Assembly: GCA_036725605.1 (NCBI GenBank)
Contig: DAIMDW010000027.1
Coordinates: 1-64,000, forward strand
From: CALBTQ01 sp036725605
Lineage (GTDB): Bacteria > Lernaellota > Lernaellaia > Lernaellales > Lernaellaceae
Direction: 5' to 3'
DNA: 64,000 nt
Shown piece by piece: positions 1-7,355 of this stretch. Under the pieces are notes generated by a model. It searched no databases. It saw only the letters and a program-made list of their open reading frames with translations, and was not told where the DNA came from. Each line of letters begins with the position of its first letter. Position 1 is the stretch's first letter. A program made the translations under genes and the position numbers.

Positions 1-121
1 CGTCCGCCCCTCCGGGGCTTTGGCGATCCGGGTGGACCGCGATCGCCCTTCGCTAATGTCGGGGCTAATCGGCTACGGGCAGCGAAGCGAAGCGCACGCC
101 ACGCCCGTTTTCATGTAACAA
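1..121. repeat. Fragment of a structured intergenic repeat
   Basis: No gene is seen here. There is a small hairpin, GCCCC (6-10) with GGGGC (14-18), and the 12-mer CGCCCTTCGCTA at 44-55. Both have counterparts in the repeat region near 7.2 kb (7178-7191 and 7231-7242), so this looks like another member of the same dispersed family, cut by the window edge. A second inverted repeat, ACGGGC (75-80) and GCCCGT (103-108), is followed by TTTT and could act as a terminator for a plus-strand gene to the left of the window. Confidence 0.45.
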
Positions 122-1258
122 TCAAATCTCCACGTTGCTGCCGGGGTACACGACCTCGACGGCCGCCGCGTAGATCTTGTTGGTGATGTTCACGCCTTCG
201 CTGGTCAGGTAGCCGTTGGAGTAGACGACGAAATCGGCGTCGCGGTAGCGCAGGATCACCGTCTGGTAGCCCATCAGCGCGCCGGTGTGGCCGACGCCGC
301 CGTCGAGCTTGACGATCCCCAGACCGAAGTAGCCCGCCGGGAAGCCGTCGACCTGCCGCGCGAAGTTCAGGCGCTCGGCCTGGGTTTGCTCGTCCAGCAG
401 CGTCGAGTCGTTGAGCTCGGCGAGCCAGACCAGCAAGTCGGCGGGCGTGGAGATCATCGCCCCGGCGGTCCAGATCGCGCTCGGATGCTGCGCGGTGAAG
501 TCCTCGTCGGCGGTGAACAGGCCGTCGCCGTTCACGTCGAGATAGCCGTGGGTGTAGGGCGCGGGCATGGCGGCGGTGGTGGGGAACGTCGTCTCGTCCA
601 GCGCCAGGGGCGTGAGGATATTGTCGGCGATGAACGCTTCGGCCTTTTGGCCCGAGACGGCCTCGATGATCAGCCCCAGCAGCACGTAGTTGGTGTTGCT
701 GTACACGGCCGCTTCACCGGGCGCGGCGATGGGCCCGTTTTCGTTGGCGATGGCGATGAGCTCTTCGGTCAACCACACGCCGGTCGGGTTTTCCAGAATG
801 CGATCGACGTAGTCCTCTTCGCTCCAGGTGAAGTCGAACAGGCCGCTGGTGTGATCCAGCAGATTGCGGACGGTGATGCCCTCGCCGTCGGGCACCAACC
901 GCCCCAGCCACACGTCGAGCGTATCCTCTAGGGTCAGCGCGCCGCTTTGCGCCAGCAGCAACACGGCCTCGCCGGTGAAGGTTTTGGTGACGCTGCCCAT
1001 GCGGAAATGATCGGCCGCGCTCATCGCTTCGTCGGGCAACTGTGCGACGCCGGCCGTGCCGATCCAGGACGAACCGTCGTTGAAAGACACGGCGAGCACC
1101 GCGCCCGGTCCGTGGTAGGCGTCAAGCGTGTTTTGCAGGGCGGCCTGCAGATCGTCGCCGTAGTGACCGGCGAGCGAGGTGTAATCGTTGGCGTCGCAAC
1201 CCAACGCGACGGCGGCGGTCAGCAACAAAATCCAACCGATGATGTTTTTCAATTTCAT
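122..1258 (-). CDS. Serine hydrolase lipoprotein, class C beta-lactamase/DD-peptidase family
   Basis: The product (about 378 residues) has the beta-lactamase-related serine hydrolase fold signatures. The nucleophile motif SVTK lies near residue 89, YSN near 187 and HTG (the KTG equivalent) near 325. The family includes class C beta-lactamases, DD-peptidases and esterases, and the substrate cannot be told from sequence. I start at the ATG at 1258, since AAGGA lies about 10 nt upstream and the protein then begins with a lipoprotein signal ending in ALGC (Cys21). The frame is open further upstream to 1414, but that extension would bury the signal peptide. A calcium-loop-like stretch, DVNGDGLFTADED (about 242-254), sits between the YSN and HTG motifs. 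The gene is divergent from the lipoprotein at 1395. Confidence 0.85.
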   Translation of the reverse strand: MKLKNIIGWILLLTAAVALGCDANDYTSLAGHYGDDLQAALQNTLDAYHGPGAVLAVSFNDGSSWIGTAGVAQLPDEAMSAADHFRMGSVTKTFTGEAVLLLAQSGALTLEDTLDVWLGRLVPDGEGITVRNLLDHTSGLFDFTWSEEDYVDRILENPTGVWLTEELIAIANENGPIAAPGEAAVYSNTNYVLLGLIIEAVSGQKAEAFIADNILTPLALDETTFPTTAAMPAPYTHGYLDVNGDGLFTADEDFTAQHPSAIWTAGAMISTPADLLVWLAELNDSTLLDEQTQAERLNFARQVDGFPAGYFGLGIVKLDGGVGHTGALMGYQTVILRYRDADFVVYSNGYLTSEGVNITNKIYAAAVEVVYPGSNVEI

Positions 1259-1394
1259 GGGCAACGTATCCTTTCCGGCTAAAGCGCGACGGTTTTTCAT
1301 CTTTTCGGATGATCGGCAAAAAACCTTGAATGACGATCCGCCACTTTTACATCCTGTCGATTTCCGATATTCTTTTGATAATCGAAGGTCACGG

Positions 1395-2378
1395 ATGTTG
1401 AAACGGCTCACCATTTACATCCTCTGCCTGCTCGCGCTGGCGTGCGCGAAGAACGAACCCGCACCGTCGAGCATAGCCACGCCCTTACCGCCATCGTCGC
1501 CGCCCGACGACGCCGGGCGCATCACCGGCCTGGTCGCCGACAAGGGCATGCTGTACGCGGGCGGCCGGCACATGGGCGTTTATTACACGCGCAACGGGCG
1601 CGCGTGGTATCCGTCGCTCAAGGGCGAAATCGACGTGCTGTCGCTGGCCGTGCAAGGCTGTCGGGCGTTCGCCGGGACGTTCACCGGCGAGATTCACGCA
1701 GGACGCGACACACGCTGGGAACAAGCGTACGTCTTCCCCGGTGGGCAAAAGGACATGGTGCGCGCGCTGACGCTCGACGGACCGTATCTGTACATCGGCG
1801 CGGGCGCGAGCCTGTATCGCCGACAGCGGGGCGAGCCCGAACGCTGGTGGAGCGGCGCGAACGTCACCGCGCTGGCGCTGACGTCCTTTGGCGACCGGCC
1901 GCTGTTTTTCGGCACCGAAGGCCGGGGCGTCGGGCGCTGCAGTCGCGCGGGCCGTTGCGAATTGATCGATTTTCCCGGCGCGAAACTGATCGCCGCGCTG
2001 GCCTTTTCGCGCGAGGAAAACGCGCTGTACGTGGCGGTGGAAAACGAGGGCGTGTACCGCACCGCCGACGGCCAATCCTTCAGCAAAGTACCGTTGCCGC
2101 GGCCGCGTGTTTTTGCGCGGGCCGTGCTGCCGGGCGAGCCCTTGCTGGTCGCGGCCGACGGCGTGGGCGTGCTGCAGCGGTTGGGCGGCCGTTCGCCCGC
2201 GTGGCTAACCATCCCCTTCCCCGCCGGCGTGACGGCCTTCGCGCGCTTCAAGGGCCGCACGTACTTCGCCGCCGACGGCTTCGGCGTGCTGCAACTGGAC
2301 GGCGCGACCTATCGGCCGGCGAACAAAGGGCTGCTGAATTTTCCGGAAAAGATCATCGCGGAGAATCTTGACCAATAG
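1395..2378 (+). CDS. Lipoprotein with probable beta-propeller repeats
   Basis: A 327-residue protein starting with a lipoprotein signal peptide (MLKRLTIYILCLLALAC), which decides the ATG at 1395 over upstream in-frame codons. The mature part shows spaced repeats of the kind 'G-x-LYAGG...GVYYT..G..W', 'LYIGAG..LYR', 'LFFGTEGRGVGR', 'LYVAVENEGVYRTADG' and 'TYFAADGFGVLQLDG'. These resemble the blades of WD40-like, sortilin or photosystem-stability-factor propellers. The expected location is the periplasm or the outer-membrane inner leaflet. No catalytic motif is visible. The gene is divergent from the serine hydrolase and convergent with the caspase operon, with a palindromic repeat in between. 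Confidence 0.7.
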   Translation: MLKRLTIYILCLLALACAKNEPAPSSIATPLPPSSPPDDAGRITGLVADKGMLYAGGRHMGVYYTRNGRAWYPSLKGEIDVLSLAVQGCRAFAGTFTGEIHAGRDTRWEQAYVFPGGQKDMVRALTLDGPYLYIGAGASLYRRQRGEPERWWSGANVTALALTSFGDRPLFFGTEGRGVGRCSRAGRCELIDFPGAKLIAALAFSREENALYVAVENEGVYRTADGQSFSKVPLPRPRVFARAVLPGEPLLVAADGVGVLQRLGGRSPAWLTIPFPAGVTAFARFKGRTYFAADGFGVLQLDGATYRPANKGLLNFPEKIIAENLDQ

Positions 2379-2410
2379 CGCCTGATTGTCTTCAACATGG
2401 AAAAATCGGC

Positions 2411-2498
2411 GGCACTGATACGCCGAACAAAGCGAGGTGTATCAGTGTTTTCGTTCTCCACTGTTATGCTCGCTAATTTTTTCGCTCACAAAACAGTG
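2411..2498. repeat. Paired-hairpin intergenic repeat, copy 1
   Basis: Two adjacent palindromes lie between convergent genes. The first is CACTGATAC (2413-2421) with GTATCAGTG (2439-2447), a perfect 9-bp stem. The second is CACTGTT (2459-2465) with AACAGTG (2492-2498). The same two stems occur at 6928-7025 in the opposite order, that is, as the reverse complement. The placement between gene 3' ends resembles REP/BIME-type elements, and the hairpins could also stop transcription from both sides. Confidence 0.75.
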
Positions 2499-2515
2499 CC
2501 ACCCGCCGGTTGCGC

Positions 2516-4927
2516 TTAGCGCGAATTGAGCTTGCCGATGTGCGGTTCGAACTGCACGCCCAGGACGAAGCCGGGGTAAAGCGCCCACCAGCCGCCGTCG
2601 TATTCCTCGTAGTCGTCGTTTTCGTCTTCCCAGGTGTCTTCGGCCATGTTCGAACCGAAGATGCCCGCTTCCTGCCGGATCGTCGAGACCATCAGGTTGA
2701 GCGTCGGGCCGCCGTAGACGCTGACCGTGTCGTTGAAGCGGTACCCGGCGAGCACGCGCCACTTGGCGATCATGTCCAGCTCGTTGCCCTTCCAGTAATC
2801 TTCCAGCAGGCCGTGCAGCGAGATGTCCGAATCCAGGTACCAGTGCGGCGACAGGTCGAGGTGACCACCCAGGCCCACCAGCGGCGCGAGCCAATGTTCA
2901 TCCTCGATCGGATGCACGCCCAGGCCGTAGAGTCCGTAGATGTGCTTGCTGCCCATTTTCAGACCGGCGTTGATCAGCGAGCCGTCGCTGAGCCAGATCG
3001 TCGGGGCGAGCATGCCGTTGCCCGCGTAGCTGAACAGGCCGATCGATTCGCCGCGCACTTCCTTGGACACGTTGATCAGGCCGAAATTCAGGCCCTTGAG
3101 CAGACTGGAGTAGTTGATCAGGCCCAACTGCAGGCCGGTCATGTCCTTGGGGACGATGTTGAGCAGACCGGTTTGCAGACCGAGCATCGACTGCGAATAG
3201 TTGAGCACGTAGGCCCACTGCACGCCCACCGTTTCGCGGCGCGTGACGTTGCTCACGTAGGACCATTGCAGGCCGTAAAAATCGTTGCCGGTGTAGTTGA
3301 AGATCGCCGAAGCCTGCAGCACCTTCGCGTTGCGCCGGGCGATCGACGCCAGCCCCGCGCCCTGCACGCCGTCCACGTTGCCCGCCGTATAGCTGATCAA
3401 CCCGGCCGCCTGCATGCCGTTGATCTCGCCCAGATCGAAACTGGTCAGGCCCGCCGCCTGGAAGCCGATGATATCCTTGCCCGTGTACGAAACCAGTCCG
3501 CCGATCTGCGCGCCGTGCATTTCGCGCTCGACGATGTCGACCAGGCCGGACAGTTGCACGCCGGTCAGGTCCTCGCCGGCGTAGTTGAACAGACCGGCCA
3601 GACGCACGCCCTTGACCTGCCGTTTGCGGATCGCCCCCAGGCCCGACATCTCGAAGCCCGAGAGAAAGTCGCTCCAGTCGACCAGCAGGTTGACCGCGAC
3701 GTAGTTTTTCACCGGCGGCTGCGAGCCGAAGTTCGTCGACACGCCCGGCACGAGCGAGAAAGCCACGTAGCGCATGTGGATCTGTTCCAGCTCGTCGGAC
3801 GGCGGTTCCGGATTGCCGCGGGCGACGGTACGGTCGGCCTCGATGCGTTCCAACTGATTCGGCTGCAGCATGAACTGTTTGCCGCGACCCAGGCTGACGT
3901 TGCCGCGCCGCCACATCGCCGGCTGCACGTAGGTCACGCTGTAATTGCCCGGCTCCAACGCGACGGACATTTCGCGACCGCCGGGTTTGTTGATCTCGGC
4001 GATCAACCGCCCCTGCCCGTCACGAATGTACACGCGGCCGTCCAGCGCCGGGGCCAGCACGAGCAGCGACGAGGTTTCGCGCAGATCGGTCATCACCAGA
4101 TCGCCGCTGCCGGCCAGTTGAAAATCGTAGTTCGGATGCTGCGGCCCGGCGGGGGTCGATTCGGTCTGCATCAGCGTTTCGTGGAACGCGTAATGATACG
4201 CCTCGTTGATCGTCACCCGGCCGTCGTGGCTGGCGTCGGCCGCGCCGCGCAGGCCCGACACCAGGTAGTGCGTGAAGAACGATCCGCCGATGCGGTCCGA
4301 TTCCTGCGCCGCTTCGTTGGCCGAGGCGGAGGTCAGGTAGGCGTTGCCCTTGACCTGCGTGGCCTCGTCGACCAGAAACGCCGAGCGCCGCTGACCGCCC
4401 TTGCGCCGCGTCATCGCGCCCGAGCTGCACGAGTCGAGCACGGCGATGCGCACGTCGGCCGGCAGCGCCTCGATGTTGCGCCGCAGTTCACTGTACGGAT
4501 ACTGTTCATTGCCCAGCAGCAGCCCGTTGTCGTCGGAGTGGCCGCTGTAATAGAAAATCAATTCGATGCGCTGATCGGCGCGTTTGGCCTCGGTCAGCAG
4601 GTTGCGCATCTGGTTGAAGCTGGTGCGCAGATTGTTGCGGTTGGGCTCGAGCAGCACGAAGCTGTCTTGTTCCCTCACCCCGCCCAGTTCACGCAGCACC
4701 TGCGCGAACGCCTCGGCGTCGGTGTGCGCGTAACGCAGTTCCACGCGCTTGGGCCCGCCGTCGTTGGCCCCGACGATAAACGCGAAGCGTCGCAACTGGC
4801 CCTCGCCGCCCTCTTGCGCCAGCCCGGCGCGCACGGTTAGGAACAACAGAATCAGCACCAACATCGCGACCAGCAGCACGAGCTGCCGCTTTTCGCGCCA
4901 CGCCCGATCCATCCCACAGCGCTTCAT
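2516..4927 (-). CDS. Caspase-family (C14) protease with surface-repeat and barrel-like C-terminus
   Basis: An 803-residue protein. An uncleaved or cleavable hydrophobic segment (about 15-37) leads into a caspase/metacaspase domain (about 45-280) with catalytic His130 in YYSGHSDDNG and Cys167 in VLDSCSSG. A DxSxDGxxTxxE calcium-loop-like stretch lies at 231-243. After a linker, about 430-640 is built from roughly 20-residue units of the type 'GVQLSGLVDIV...GAQIGGLVSYT...', like the LA_2272-type surface repeats of Leptospira. The last 150 residues alternate in a way that suggests outer-membrane beta strands. The start overlaps the stop of the upstream gene (ATGA at 4924-4927), so translation is coupled. 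It is the last gene of a sigma factor, membrane protein, caspase operon. The location is probably the envelope; the substrate is unknown. Confidence 0.8.
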   Translation of the reverse strand: MKRCGMDRAWREKRQLVLLVAMLVLILLFLTVRAGLAQEGGEGQLRRFAFIVGANDGGPKRVELRYAHTDAEAFAQVLRELGGVREQDSFVLLEPNRNNLRTSFNQMRNLLTEAKRADQRIELIFYYSGHSDDNGLLLGNEQYPYSELRRNIEALPADVRIAVLDSCSSGAMTRRKGGQRRSAFLVDEATQVKGNAYLTSASANEAAQESDRIGGSFFTHYLVSGLRGAADASHDGRVTINEAYHYAFHETLMQTESTPAGPQHPNYDFQLAGSGDLVMTDLRETSSLLVLAPALDGRVYIRDGQGRLIAEINKPGGREMSVALEPGNYSVTYVQPAMWRRGNVSLGRGKQFMLQPNQLERIEADRTVARGNPEPPSDELEQIHMRYVAFSLVPGVSTNFGSQPPVKNYVAVNLLVDWSDFLSGFEMSGLGAIRKRQVKGVRLAGLFNYAGEDLTGVQLSGLVDIVEREMHGAQIGGLVSYTGKDIIGFQAAGLTSFDLGEINGMQAAGLISYTAGNVDGVQGAGLASIARRNAKVLQASAIFNYTGNDFYGLQWSYVSNVTRRETVGVQWAYVLNYSQSMLGLQTGLLNIVPKDMTGLQLGLINYSSLLKGLNFGLINVSKEVRGESIGLFSYAGNGMLAPTIWLSDGSLINAGLKMGSKHIYGLYGLGVHPIEDEHWLAPLVGLGGHLDLSPHWYLDSDISLHGLLEDYWKGNELDMIAKWRVLAGYRFNDTVSVYGGPTLNLMVSTIRQEAGIFGSNMAEDTWEDENDDYEEYDGGWWALYPGFVLGVQFEPHIGKLNSR

Positions 4928-5724
4928 TGGTTGTTACCCTTTGCCTCGTCGATTTTGTCGATCGTCAATTCGAAGGACTGCATGTTCTCGGGCAACGCCA
5001 GTTCCTTCGTGCGATCGGCCCCCAGTTCCTCGCCCCAGGCCAGCACCTGCCGCACATCCAGCGGTTCGTCGGCGGTGATGAAAATGAACCGTTCGAAATC
5101 CGGCGCGTCGTCCAGCTCGTAGGAGAACGGCAGCGGATGCGCCGCGCCCTCGGCCAGTTCGGTCGGATCGTCCGGGTGCGCCGGGAAGTGCAGCGTCACC
5201 GTGCCGCGCCCGTCGACCGAAAAGATCACGCCGTATTTCGCTCCGCCGGCGAGGTAGCTCAGTTGCAGCGTGTCGCCCGCGGTCAGCGCGTCGCCCGCGA
5301 AAATCTGCCGAATGCTGCCGCCCTTTTTCAGATGGACGATCACCTGCGGATCGCCCTTGATGCGTTCGGTCGGAATGCCCGGCTCGACCGGCGTGTCCGG
5401 CGGCGTGGTGCGGAAGGGACCGGCCAGCCAGACGATCACCACCAACAGCGCCGCCGTGGCCGTGGCCAGTGCGGGCAAGTTGATCAGCGACCGGCGCGGG
5501 CGCTGCGCCCGGGCGAGTCGCGCATCGATCGACGCGGCCGTTTTGCGCGCGGGGTACGCGGCGAGGATCTCGCGGTTGGATTCGGTCAGCGCGGCCAGGC
5601 GTTGCTCGCCGTCGGGCTCGGCGGCCAACCGCCGGCGCACCTGGTCGGCCTGCGCCGGATCCAGCTCCCCCAACGCCAGCTTTTCCAGCAGCAAATCCGG
5701 AACGCGAGGCGGTGTTTTCATCAT
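4924..5724 (-). CDS. Single-pass membrane protein, probable anti-sigma partner with DUF4384-like domain
   Basis: A 266-residue protein with a cytoplasmic N-terminus (1-80) rich in helix-forming residues, one membrane helix (about 83-102), and a periplasmic C-terminal domain. That domain resembles DUF4384 ('GDALTAGDTLQLSYLAGG', 'YGVIFSVDGRGTVTLHFP'), a family often found beside caspase-like proteases and sigma factors. No HxxxCxxC zinc motif of classical ZAS anti-sigma factors is seen. It overlaps the sigma gene upstream (ATGA at 5721-5724) and the caspase gene downstream by the same arrangement. The position directly after an ECF sigma factor and the topology argue for an anti-sigma role, which is an inference. 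Confidence 0.7.
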   Translation of the reverse strand: MMKTPPRVPDLLLEKLALGELDPAQADQVRRRLAAEPDGEQRLAALTESNREILAAYPARKTAASIDARLARAQRPRRSLINLPALATATAALLVVIVWLAGPFRTTPPDTPVEPGIPTERIKGDPQVIVHLKKGGSIRQIFAGDALTAGDTLQLSYLAGGAKYGVIFSVDGRGTVTLHFPAHPDDPTELAEGAAHPLPFSYELDDAPDFERFIFITADEPLDVRQVLAWGEELGADRTKELALPENMQSFELTIDKIDEAKGNNQ

Positions 5725-6203
5725 GCGACTCCTTCCAGTTCGATCAGCCTGCTTCGAAGGGAGCGCAGCCGCTTGCGCACGCCGGAGACCGACAGCCCGA
5801 CCTCCCGCGCCGTCTCTTCCAGCGTCAGACCGTCCAGCAAATGCAGCACGGCGATCACCCGCGTGGATTCGCGTTCGCGCGCGAACAACCGGTCCAGCGC
5901 GTTGCGCACCAGCGCCTGCGCCTCGGGCTCGTCGCTGTCGGCGATGCGCGCGAGCAGATCGTCGCCCGGATTTTCCGGATGCCGTTTGCGGGAGCGGATC
6001 TTGTTCAGGCAAACGTTGGTGGCGATGCGGTACAGCAAACCCGACGGCGCGGCGTCGTCGAGCAATTCGCGCCGACGCAGCACCTGGACGAAGGTATCCT
6101 GCATCGCGTCGAGCGCGAGGTCTTCGTCCCGCAACAACGTGCGGCAGCGGCGCAGGACCATCGGTCCGTATTGTTGGTAAAGTTGTTCCGTATCGACCGC
6201 CAC
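5721..6203 (-). CDS. ECF-type RNA polymerase sigma factor
   Basis: A 160-residue sigma-70 family protein. Region 2 covers about residues 8-70 (YGPMVLRRC, DEDLALDAMQDTFVQVLRR, LLYRIATNVCLNKIR) and region 4 about 100-155 (LHLLDGLTLEETAREVGLSV followed by GVRKRLRSLRSRL, a helix-turn-helix). The length is typical for ECF factors. It starts with GTG at 6203, with AAGGGG about 8 nt upstream. It is the first gene of a three-gene coupled operon with a membrane protein and a caspase-like protease, which suggests it controls that operon or an envelope stress regulon. Confidence 0.9.
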   Translation of the reverse strand: MAVDTEQLYQQYGPMVLRRCRTLLRDEDLALDAMQDTFVQVLRRRELLDDAAPSGLLYRIATNVCLNKIRSRKRHPENPGDDLLARIADSDEPEAQALVRNALDRLFARERESTRVIAVLHLLDGLTLEETAREVGLSVSGVRKRLRSLRSRLIELEGVA

Positions 6204-6379
6204 GTGCAGCCCCCTTTTCTCACCCGATCAAACACCATGGAGCGCCCACAGTGTTACCACATACGGAGAAAAAGTCGATATGCGGGGGGAAAGCGGGGGC
6301 ATTCTCGTCCAGCGGCAAAGCTGCGCGGCGAATTAAGTATGGTGTCCCTTGATTAGCAGGTGGGAGCGTCGCGATATCC

Positions 6380-6408
6380 TTGAACTATTGTAAGTAATAA
6401 TATATGAT
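6380..6408 (+). promoter_or_regulatory. Sigma-70-type promoter of the 6453 gene
   Basis: TTGAAC (6380-6385) and TATGAT (6403-6408) are separated by exactly 17 bp, in an AT-rich stretch. Transcription would begin near 6415, about 38 nt before the ATG at 6453. Confidence 0.6.
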
Positions 6409-6452
6409 TTATTTGTGGACGTTATCCAAAATTCGGACATTGGAGAAGACAC

Positions 6453-6887
6453 ATGCGGTGTATCAAGTGCGGGGCGGAAAATTCGCCGAATTGCACCTAT
6501 TGCCTTGAATGCGGTCATTCTTTGCAGAATACCGACGGCAGCGTTGAGGATACCTTCTTCGAAAGTGCGGCATCTCTGGCAACCAGGAGGATGCAGGAAC
6601 AGGTTGAAAACCAAAATTTTCTCCGGTTGAGTCGAAGTATTTACCGGTGGTATGGCATCACCGCATTTCTGTCCCTGGTCACTTTCCTCTTCTCAGGACT
6701 TTCGTTTTTTCTGATCTTTATGGTCCTGGTGTTTGTGATGTTATCCATCGCCAAAAGCAAACTGAATATGGGAAATGAGGCGGAGGCGTTATCGTTTCTG
6801 CGGGCGGCCAAAATCATCGGATTGATCGGCGTCGTTTTTTATGTGGTTGTTTACGTATTTATCATCGGCCTGATCTTTCTCACCTAG
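6453..6887 (+). CDS. Small zinc-ribbon membrane protein
   Basis: A 144-residue protein. The N-terminus is a zinc ribbon with Cys pairs at 3/6 and 17/20 (MRCIKCG, YCLECG). It is followed by a soluble linker and two hydrophobic regions (about 67-98 and 121-143). Between them, 'AKSKLNMGNEAEALSFLRAA' matches the amphipathic loop seen in the paralogues at 13664 and 14499, so it probably belongs to the same dispanin-like group, although its first membrane segment is more divergent. GGAGAAG lies a few bases upstream of the ATG. The function is unknown; the zinc ribbon should face the cytoplasm. Confidence 0.75.
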   Translation: MRCIKCGAENSPNCTYCLECGHSLQNTDGSVEDTFFESAASLATRRMQEQVENQNFLRLSRSIYRWYGITAFLSLVTFLFSGLSFFLIFMVLVFVMLSIAKSKLNMGNEAEALSFLRAAKIIGLIGVVFYVVVYVFIIGLIFLT

Positions 6888-6927
6888 TCGAAGGCGGGCG
6901 GCGCTTTCCTATTAAACAGAGGGTGGC

Positions 6928-7025
6928 ACTGTTTTGCGAGCGAAGTATCCAAGTGAGCATAACAGTGAACACGGATCGTTTTTCGGTGGCACTGATACAC
7001 GAGCGAGCGAGCGAGTTTATCAGTG
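6928..7025. repeat. Paired-hairpin intergenic repeat, copy 2
   Basis: CACTGTT (6928-6934) pairs with AACAGTG (6961-6967), and CACTGATA (6990-6997) pairs with TATCAGTG (7018-7025). This is the reverse-complement arrangement of the element at 2411-2498. The preceding GGGTGG and the loop words (GAGCGAA, GAGCATAACAGTG) are also shared. It follows a plus-strand gene and faces a minus-strand gene end. A further short copy of the arm, CACTGATA, follows at about 7037-7044. Confidence 0.75.
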
Positions 7026-7045
7026 TTCAAATATAACACTGATAA

Positions 7046-7090
7046 GCGCCCTGCGGGCTTGCAGATCCGGGGCGGAAATGCATTTCAACA
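7046..7090. repeat. 45-bp direct repeat, left copy
   Basis: This 45-bp stretch, starting GCGCCCTGCGGGCTTGCAG and ending GCATTTCAACA, recurs at 7250-7294 with only two mismatches. The two copies flank the structured element at 7100-7227. No coding gene is supported here. Confidence 0.8.
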
Positions 7091-7099
7091 TTGGCTGAC

Positions 7100-7227
7100 G
7101 AGACTGTCGATTTTCTCGTTTTGGTGTAGAGCTTGGGGAAAAATGCCCGACGCTTACGGGTCGGGCTACCCTCTATCGCCCCTGATGGGGCTGTTTGTCG
7201 CCTGTCGGCGCATTTATCGACAGTCTC
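7100..7227. repeat. Cloverleaf-like structured element
   Basis: A perfect 12-bp inverted repeat (GAGACTGTCGAT at 7100-7111, ATCGACAGTCTC at 7216-7227) encloses three perfect smaller hairpins. These are GCCCGAC (7145-7151)/GTCGGGC (7160-7166), GCCCC (7178-7182)/GGGGC (7187-7191) and CGCC (7199-7202)/GGCG (7207-7210). The whole would fold as a closing stem with three arms. It could be a structured RNA, a mobile palindromic element, or a protein-bound DNA repeat. No promoter was identified. Confidence 0.65.
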
Positions 7228-7249
7228 TGACGCCCTTCGCTACTAACCT

Positions 7250-7294
7250 GCGCCCTGCGGGCTTGCAGAGCCGGCGCGGAAATGCATTTCAACA
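7250..7294. repeat. 45-bp direct repeat, right copy
   Basis: Second copy of the repeat at 7046-7090, differing at two positions. It follows the 12-mer CGCCCTTCGCTA (7231-7242) that also occurs at 44-55. Confidence 0.8.
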
Positions 7295-7304
7295 TAAATG
7301 GAAA

Positions 7305-7333
7305 AAGAGAGGGGGCCGGACGAGCCCGGCCCC
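7305..7333 (-). terminator. Terminator of the TonB-receptor operon
   Basis: On the minus strand, an 8-bp GC stem (GGGGCCGG with CCGGCCCC, 7312-7319 and 7326-7333) is followed by a U-rich tract corresponding to CTCTCTTTTTCC. It lies 22 bp beyond the stop of the minus-strand lipoprotein gene. Confidence 0.7.
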
Positions 7334-7355
7334 GCGACACCCGGACATGGAGGGG

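Noticed and set aside
2510..4840. Open frame of 776 codons on the plus strand opposite the caspase-like gene
   Set aside because: A shadow frame; the minus strand carries intact catalytic motifs, overlapping starts and family repeats.
6333..6614. Minus-strand short open frame over the 6453 promoter
   Set aside because: It covers a good promoter and the start of a zinc-ribbon gene on the plus strand, and has no family match.
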